DNA of 64,000 nucleotides, from the NCBI GenBank assembly GCA_933228895.1, contig OW121852.1:106103544-106167543 (forward strand), in the 5' to 3' direction. Below the pieces are notes generated by a model. The model worked only from the letters and a program-made list of their open reading frames with translations. It was not told the DNA's origin and searched no databases. Made by a program: the position numbers and the translations under genes. Origin of the DNA: Platycnemis pennipes (lineage: Eukaryota; Arthropoda; Insecta; Odonata; Platycnemididae). This document shows positions 57,401-64,000 of the stretch, piece after piece; the first letter of the stretch is position 1; the number at the start of each line of letters is the position of its first letter.

Positions 57401-58904
57401 TATGCCCCTCCTTATGTTTGTCCTCCAGATTATTTGGTATACATAAGGCCATATATGGTACGCACATTAGATAAGTTGTCGACAGCTGATAAGTTTAACT
57501 AGTTTCAACTTAAGCTGTTTTTAACTAAGGTCAACAGCTTAAGTTTAACTAGTTCAAAGCTAAGTTTTACACAAGTTAACTGAATCCTAATCAGGAGCTG
57601 ATAGTAAAAATAACATCTCACATAGGCACTTTCAGAGATTCCAAACATATGGTTTTGAAATTTTATGGATTTCATAATCGTAACATGAGCTTACGTTTGG
57701 TAGACCCTCTGGTTTTTTTTAGTCCTTCAGCTAGGACCCAACTGCCATAATTTTGCAGGGCTGATTCCTTCGTCATGGGATTTCAACAGATACGAAATGG
57801 AATTATATTTCCCATCCGAATGCCTTGGATGTGTGCCAAGGAAATGCTAGAATTGAAAAAGGTAAAACGGCGAGGCACTTCGTAATTCTCGGAATCCCAT
57901 TCCCTGCCCATTTTCCCCACGTCCACCTGCAGTTTATGACGACAGCTCACGCAAGACCGTGAGCTCCACGGATTTCACAAAAGGGAACGAGAAAGCCTCG
58001 CTGTAGGCAATCTTACCTCCAATTCCGACGATCCTAACCGAAGCAGTCACAAAGAGAAGTAATGCGTTCAGCGATCAGTTTAATGATCGGCCTCAATCAC
58101 TGCAACAGAAAAGATCAATGCATCACACTGTAATGGGAGATGAACCTCTCGAACGATAGCAAATGGAATGCTTTTTAGTTTGTGACAATGCATGACAGAC
58201 CCCTAGAAGGGATAAATGTACACTGGATGCAGTCCATGATGTGAAAAGGATACCCCCTCCTACAAATAGGTACCACATATCTCGGAAAACGGCAAATGAC
58301 TACAATCAAGCATTCTTCCTGGAACAATATTAACCACTTCTACGCAACTCCCACAGCTTGCTTCGTTACTACGAATTGCTGCGCCGTTTTCTATGAGATA
58401 GCGGTCAATATAATTATTTTGGCAGTTTTAAAAAAGGTTTAAATGTATGATTTTCACCTCAGGCCACACACTAGCTTCTGATAATTATTTTTGACCCTTT
58501 ATTTATGTTTCCACTCCCTTCAAATTGGAATGTCACTGAATGAAGGAGTTTTATGGATGTTGCTTTTCATATGAATGCTATAGCTATTTTTTCATGTTCA
58601 TTATCAACCCATGTTCAACGTTCACCTACGTACCGTAGGTTCACGGAGCGATGTTTCAAATTTAGGACACTAGGCACACTGCTTCATATATTTGATTTAG
58701 TTCTTCGATGACTAAGAATTAAAAACACTTTAAAATAATTCACTTCCTCGGTGTTCAGCCCGAAGGTTGGTTTGATAGGAGAGGGTATTAAGTACTAAGC
58801 CATCGAGACTCTAAATTCACAAATTTACGGTAGGGGGTAAGTACCTTTTCCTAGGCCAGAAGCGATATTCCACAAAGTTCTGACAATCAGAAAATCGCAT
58901 CGCG
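54481..58904. other. Unassigned DNA
   Basis: A possible tRNA-like module lies at 54670-54735 (GGTGGCGGCGGGATAAAGTC, GTGGGTTGGTGTCCC). A local direct repeat TAAGTTTAACTAGTT occurs at about 57490 and 57539. Frames near 56030-56350 are pyrimidine-rich without domains. No gene is supported. Confidence 0.35.
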
Positions 58905-59005
58905 AGGATTTTAGGTGGGGGTGTCCAGAGAGGATTCACAAGGTTTTGAGCCCGGGCCGTGAAGGCCCGTAGCCCAGAAGTCTACCCACAAAGTCACCAC
59001 GACCC
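58905..59005 (-). mobile_element. tRNA-like SINE fragment
   Basis: The complement shows GTCGTGGTGACTTTGTGGGT (A-box-like) and CCCGGGCTCAAAACC (B-box-like), with a GGGCCTTCACGGCCC hairpin between them. It is not SINE-T. Confidence 0.4.
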
Positions 59006-60286
59006 ACTTAAGACAATTAACTCAATACATACAAAAATAATTATCGATTTTCTACGAGGAAGGTTAGTAAAAAAAAACAAAAACCATTGAGCTCCAAAGT
59101 AGAATGTACAGCATTTAAAAAAGGATTTTCGAGAAACTTAAATTTCCTCATAAAATTTGTGTTACTGACAAATTGAATTTGATAGTAACCGAGGTGAAGA
59201 CTTTTAAAGGGCATGAGTTTGAAGCAAAAAACTTGTGGTTTTGTTTACGAACTCGAAAAAACAGAAGTAAAAAGAGCGTCACTGGCGTTTCAACAAGGAA
59301 CTCGCCAATAAATGGCGGCAAATTGTAATGCGTCATCAGACGTTATAATGCGATATCGAGTCAACAGCTATATTTGTCTACACGTAGAGGGTATGGGATC
59401 GCATAGATCATATATTTAATGACGAACATTACCTTACGGGATGTGAGACATTTATTGATACCACACGATGCTGCATATTTGCGTAGCAATGTCTATAAAT
59501 CAACGTATCAATCGAAAGTCAATGGTATATACTGTAATGCCACATTCAAATCCGCAAATCGGGCAGCCCTACCAACCACTCCAGTTTCTCTACGTTTCAC
59601 GGATAGTCGTCTGAAATAAAAACTCCCACCTTCCTCTCGTGTGAAGTCGCCGCTATGCAATCTTCCGCCCGGCAATTTATGGCGCAGATGATGGTGGGGG
59701 CGGGTGGGGTCTTGGAAGGCGTCAGGCTCCTTCGAAGACGAAGCGTCCTTCGACTCAGCACGAAGGGTACGGGATCCCACATCATACCCTGGTTTTGCCC
59801 ACGGGAGTTCAACGCCACCCTGCCTGGTATGAAGCACTCACGTGAAAACCTCAGCAGTATATGTAGTATACTACTGAGTATAGTAGATAAGTATTAAATG
59901 ATTTCTGTGAATGATAGGGACACCGTTTCACTCATCTTCTTTCACTTTACTTCCTTCGTCACACAGTACGCGCACTTTTTTACCTCGTCACTGTTCGTCC
60001 AGTGACCTCGTTGGAGCGGCCATTTTGAACTCTGAGGTCAGTGCATACAGCGCCGCCATCGGTGATTTGAGTCTCGGATAGCCAGATGTTTTACGCACAA
60101 TTTGAATACCAGCAGTGGATGCTGTAAAGAGAGAAACCAACGTCATTTAAAAAAAGATGGCCGAGTGGATCTAGCGCATTTTTGTTAATCTTGGATATTT
60201 CGTTTCCAACAAATATCACCTGAATCTTTGGATTTGATTACCTATAGTTTCTCCACGTAGAGGGTTTGGGGTTGACCATATAAAGA
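59006..60286. other. Unassigned DNA with recurring short motifs
   Basis: ACGTAGAGGG is at 59382-59391 and 60255-60264, and GAAACCAACGTCATTT at 60133-60148; both also occur near 1.8-2.0 kb. Frames at 59508-59897 on both strands overlap and have no domain. Confidence 0.4.
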
Positions 60287-60822
60287 AATGGGGGCGTTAA
60301 CTCGGAACCGAAATCGCAATTTTGTACACGATATCGTTAGATGGAAACGCAAAAATAATTTAAGGTGAAAAAATTAATCTTCTAACCACAACTATTCACT
60401 CATAAATCAAAAATTAAAATAAGTAAAAGGTGACGCCCACCTAAAAAGCTGCTGTGATTACATTGACGTCACTTTCCTCCCCTCCTTTACTGCTTTTCGT
60501 GAAAGGTAAGGGAGTGGAGGGGGTTCTCGGAAGGTCTGCTCGCACAGATGCTGTCGTAACTGTCCTATTGGCAGAGTCAGCTGTGTCCCCCCCGTTGCGA
60601 TAAGGCGAAGTAGCTTCGCGGGCTCAGTTGTGATTGGACGAAGTCGTTATACGTCAGAGGTTGCACCACGCCCACTTTTCCGAAAGGGTTAAAAACATAA
60701 GTTTTTCCCGCCTAAAACTCGAGAAATAATTGATGGATCAAAAAACGGAAAAATACGGGTCTTTTTATTTTACAAACTCTATCATAGTCGGCAATAAAAA
60801 AAACATGGTAAATGACCCCATT
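60287..60822 (+). mobile_element. Family-M copy 8
   Basis: Complete from AATGGGGGCGTTAACTCGG to GTAAATGACCCCATT. It is followed 18 bp later by LINE-A copy 11. Confidence 0.82.
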
Positions 60823-60840
60823 AGATTGGTAGGATCAGAT

Positions 60841-61139
60841 AGAATGATGAAGATAAAATGGATCGACCGATACATGTCTACTGAAAACCCTAAAAAGAAG
60901 ATGGGACAACTTAATCGGCCATGTTTTAACACACGATGGCCTGATGAAGACAATCGTTAAGGGAAAAGTGAACGGGAGGAATGGAAAAGGCAGACATCGT
61001 AAAAGATATAAGGAGCAAGTTGTGAAGGATATGAAAGAGAGGAATTAGGTCAATATGAAGAGGTTGGCTGATAGAAGAATCGAGTGGAGGGCTGCGTCAA
61101 ACCAATCCTAGGATTGTACGCCGATGATAATGATGAGGA
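60841..61139 (+). mobile_element. LINE-A copy 11
   Basis: Begins AGAATGATGAAGATAAAATG (the RRMMKIKWID segment), has a small deletion before TCTACTGAAAACC, and ends with GGGCTGCGTCAAACCAATCC and a GATGATAATGATGAGG tail. There are stops in the remaining coding block. Confidence 0.82.
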
Positions 61140-61229
61140 TCAGATACAACTCTTTTTCCCATAAGATTACGCACGTGTAAGTAACCATTTGAAGGAAATA
61201 TTCAGCGGAAAAGGACTTAATAAGGAGTT

Positions 61230-61545
61230 CAGGTTGGTGAAGTGGCAAGAGTACTAGCTTTCCATTCCGTTGACCCGGGTTCAAAACCTGGAGAATGCCC
61301 GTTTTTCAGAGATATTCTGGTCAAGACAGGTAGTACAGAGGGCACATCAAGTTCAATACTCCGTCCATCAGATTGAATGGATGGATGGGGCCTTTCGCTA
61401 AGAGCAAGACGAAGAAGAGCAATGGAGAGCACTTAAAATTCAGTGCTGCGTCCGTCGGATGCGACGTTAAAGTGGAGACTGTTTGGCGCCTTATACTATG
61501 AGGTTTCCAGCCATTTGTGCCTTCGCCCCGCCTTCCTACTCCAGC
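61230..61545 (+). mobile_element. SINE-T copy 8, plus strand
   Basis: The head is AGGTTGGTGAAGTGGCAAGA with the B box GACCCGGGTTCAAAACCTGG. The body landmarks CAATACTCCGTCCATCAGAT and CGTCCGTCGGATGCGACGTT show part of the body twice. The partial duplication (61345-61375 and 61440-61470) is not seen in the other copies. Confidence 0.75.
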
Positions 61546-62394
61546 AAAACCAAGTCCCACCAATGTATAACGAGAAGTTCGGTTCTTTTAAATATTACAC
61601 GTATGCAGGTTAATATGCTCTTTGCAGACTTACCTATTTATCATATCTTCGCTAAGGTTAAGGGTGGGGAGTGTATTAAACTGGCTTTAATTCCAACAAG
61701 TAAGCCTTGAAGTCCTAATGATGGGGCTTGTCCCTCCCGATTGGGGAAACATTAGGCTGAATAAAGATGAAGTCAGAAAAGGAGTAAAACTAGAATGTAA
61801 TTAATTGGCTGCAGTTGACCAATTTCCGGATTCCGGAAGATTGATAATGACTACGAGAGCTTTTGCTCTTACAACTTTACAATTAAAGCAAGGTTTAACT
61901 AGGTTATTACTTAGGTGTAAGGGTATATTTGTATATACCCTTAAAAGCATACGAGATAGGACACGAAGAGATGGATGGTTCCCTGAGCTAACCAAGGAAA
62001 TATCGCGGTAAATGCCATTAATACAATAATTGGTCATAACTAAGGTGAATTAATTATAATTAAGTAGGGGGATTGCGGCTGGGGTTAAACTATCGCCTAC
62101 CTTCCCCATTATTTAATTACTGTATGAGGGGGAGTCTCCCTGATACGCTCCAATTGTTGGAAAAGAAATTACTTGTACGAGGGAAAAATAATTACGGGCA
62201 TACCAATGCATTCGTTTTAGGCTATAAATTGATTTTGCATCCACATGGACTGCTAGATGATAGTGAATTTTAACTAGGAGCTTTTTAAGTGGATAAAAAA
62301 AGAGGAAACGCCTCCCCAATAAAATGGGGCGGAAGCCTGTTGAGCGCAATTCCATGCAAATGGGCCTCATCACATTATCCCCTTTACTCTTCCA
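61546..62394. other. Unassigned DNA with hairpins
   Basis: CCTAAT (61714-61719) and ATTAGG (61751-61756) bracket a CTAATGA...GGGGAAAC segment, a weak hammerhead-like arrangement. TAAGGGTATA/TATACCCTTA forms a short hairpin near 61918-61943. Confidence 0.35.
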
Positions 62395-62650
62395 GGGCTG
62401 CTATTCTGAACGAGATAAGGCCGGCCTTATAAGTCATAATAGCGGAAAAAGTCGATATTTTCAAGAGTATTACGACCCAGTCGTTATTTGCTATTCTGAA
62501 TGCCGAAGAGTCACCGGAAGTCGCTATTCTACAGATATCCCATAGCGCGGTCGAAATATGGTATTCTGAACGGCAGATAGCGACCGGCCGGGTCGTAATA
62601 TTATTCCCCGATTCTGAAGACCGGGCAATCTGGATAGCGCGACGTAAATC
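62395..62650. repeat. Palindromic cluster with repeated ATTCTGAA motif
   Basis: A perfect 16-bp palindrome ATAAGGCCGGCCTTAT lies at 62415-62430. TATTACGACCC at 62468-62478 is exactly inverted at 62590-62600. ATTCTGAA occurs at about 62403, 62493, 62563 and 62611, with ATTCTACA near 62526. GTCGCTA and TAGCGAC also occur as inverted pairs. It is non-coding and may be a decayed foldback element. Confidence 0.65.
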
Positions 62651-64000
62651 AGCTCGCTGAATGACTTTCAAATGTTTGTTATGTTTACTTCGAGTAGTGT
62701 CGGGTATATATTCGACGTTTGTTTACTATCTGAAAGGACTGGACGTCTGCATTTCAAGTTTTGGCAATTGTTAATGCATATTTAGAAGCCCGGGGTAGCC
62801 TACGATTAGAGAAAGTGATACATATGTGTTTGTTTTTTGTGAAATCAGTGAACTGTGGTGTTTCTATTTACTTTGAAGTCATTGGTGGTGCCTGTTTTAG
62901 TTTCTGTGGTTGTTGTATCGGAAAATTTCAAGCATGTTCATTTATCTGGTAAGAATTCAATCTTGTTAAGAATTACTAGAAATTGTTATTTATAAACTTA
63001 CCGGAGGACCACAGAGGTTCCATCCCATGCCCCTCTGTAAACTGACCACTGCACGCAAATACCTTCGCAAACCGACCACGATTTATAAACAATAATAATA
63101 ACAGGATGATAGTATAAATTCATTTGAAGTGATGGAGGACAGATTTATTAGCCATTTCCGGGTGTCGAGTGAAGTGACTGCGTTTGTAGTAAACTGACTT
63201 GATTAAACCTTGCGGCGAGAGAAATCCTGCAAGCCATGGCTTGATGATGTGTAAATACTCATTAATAGATCATAATAGTAGACGGGGAAAGTGTGATGTG
63301 CCATATTATACTTCATTGCAAAGGCAGTTTATTAATGTGAACGTATTTTCAGTTTATAGAACCTTTAATTAGTTATTTACCTGCCCGATGAAAAGCAATA
63401 AAACTCCTACCGACAATAATCCTTTTCATCTCATTGTGTATTTACAACGTCTCCATTGGGTCGTTCTTAATTGTAAATATATTAATAACTTTAGTTACCC
63501 TTGAGTGTAAACGATTTTTAATTTGCTTGCATTGTAAACAAACAACAGTTATTTCATGAAAATACCGGTACAGAAACGAAATTGCCGAACGTGAGCAGCT
63601 GTGTGTCACTTAAAAATACTGAAGGGTACAGAAACCGCAATCATTTCCATTCTATTAATTTGCAAATTGTATAATTATGAAACTATTGATCTTTTATGAT
63701 GATAAGTACGATTTTCGTGCGAGTACCCTAGCCTCCGTAGCAAAACGTATTTAATGTTTATCAACATTGTTTATGAAGATGATAAAGTAATTAATATAAG
63801 TTCTACCACTTAAGATTTGTGATAATCGGATGAATATAATGAATGTGGTTGCTTACCCCAGAGCGGAGCATTAGGTACCAATTCATCATTAATAAACTCG
63901 TATTTATATACCATTAATAACCACCACATGAATATTGATAATGAGTACGTTTTCAACGAAGGCCCTTTTCTCTGGCATGCTTTTTAACGTAAAAAATCCA
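62651..64000. other. Unassigned AT-rich end of window
   Basis: A 63-residue cysteine-containing frame (62761-62952) has no recognised family. No repeats were identified to the window end. Confidence 0.35.

Overview
This is an AT-rich stretch of eukaryotic, non-coding, transposon-dense DNA. No bacterial-style gene organisation, rRNA, true tRNA gene or CRISPR is visible, and I found no convincing intact host gene. The mix of short 5'-truncated non-LTR retrotransposons with (GAT)n or (ATGTAG)n tails, tRNA-derived SINEs, a Penelope-like element, a TTAA-flanked DNA transposon and MITE-like repeats suggests an invertebrate, most probably an arthropod. This taxon guess is inference from repeat style only.

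The main repeat families, named here for convenience, are: LINE-A (RTE-like reverse transcriptase, short 3' UTR, GAT-repeat tail, about eleven truncated copies on both strands); LINE-B (CR1/Jockey-like, endonuclease plus RT, 3' tail with a conserved CCCTGCAAGCCA block on its complement and an ATGTAG-type terminus, at least four coding remnants and several tail-only fragments); LINE-C (one RT remnant); SINE-T (tRNA-derived, about 330 bp, full copy with a perfect 12-bp target duplication at 32867/33211); family M (about 535 bp, terminal inverted repeat starting AATGGGG, eight copies or parts); and Penelope-like elements (PLE), with one informative copy at 26073-27012 and several tails carrying hammerhead-ribozyme-like cores.

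Layout: 1-2344 is unassigned. 2345-9250 alternates LINE-A pieces, a zero-loop foldback, one M copy and a degenerate LINE-B. 9250-18046 is mostly unassigned AT-rich DNA with SINEs, a possible capsid-like viral remnant (12128-12597) and a LINE-A. 18270-20022 is a LINE-A followed by a LINE-B split by a SINE-T. 21033-28700 holds an M copy, a GC-rich island, paired SINE heads, a 533-bp inverted-repeat DNA element, LINE-C, the PLE and the longest LINE-A. 31459-33602 has two SINE-T copies and LINE-A ends. 34220-38154 is the most structured locus: a TTAA-flanked DNA transposon with a two-exon N-terminal gene fragment, containing a LINE-B that itself contains a LINE-A end. 41385-46665 holds LINE-B, SINE and split M copies. 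50798-51560 is a 150-bp tandem array whose third unit is interrupted by a foldback element. 52856-61545 carries three more M copies, a LINE-A and a SINE-T. 62395-64000 has a palindromic cluster and then unassigned sequence.

The genes seen are parts of selfish elements, nearly all broken. They do not form a pathway. The interest lies in the order of insertions, the inverted-repeat architecture and the ribozyme-like termini.
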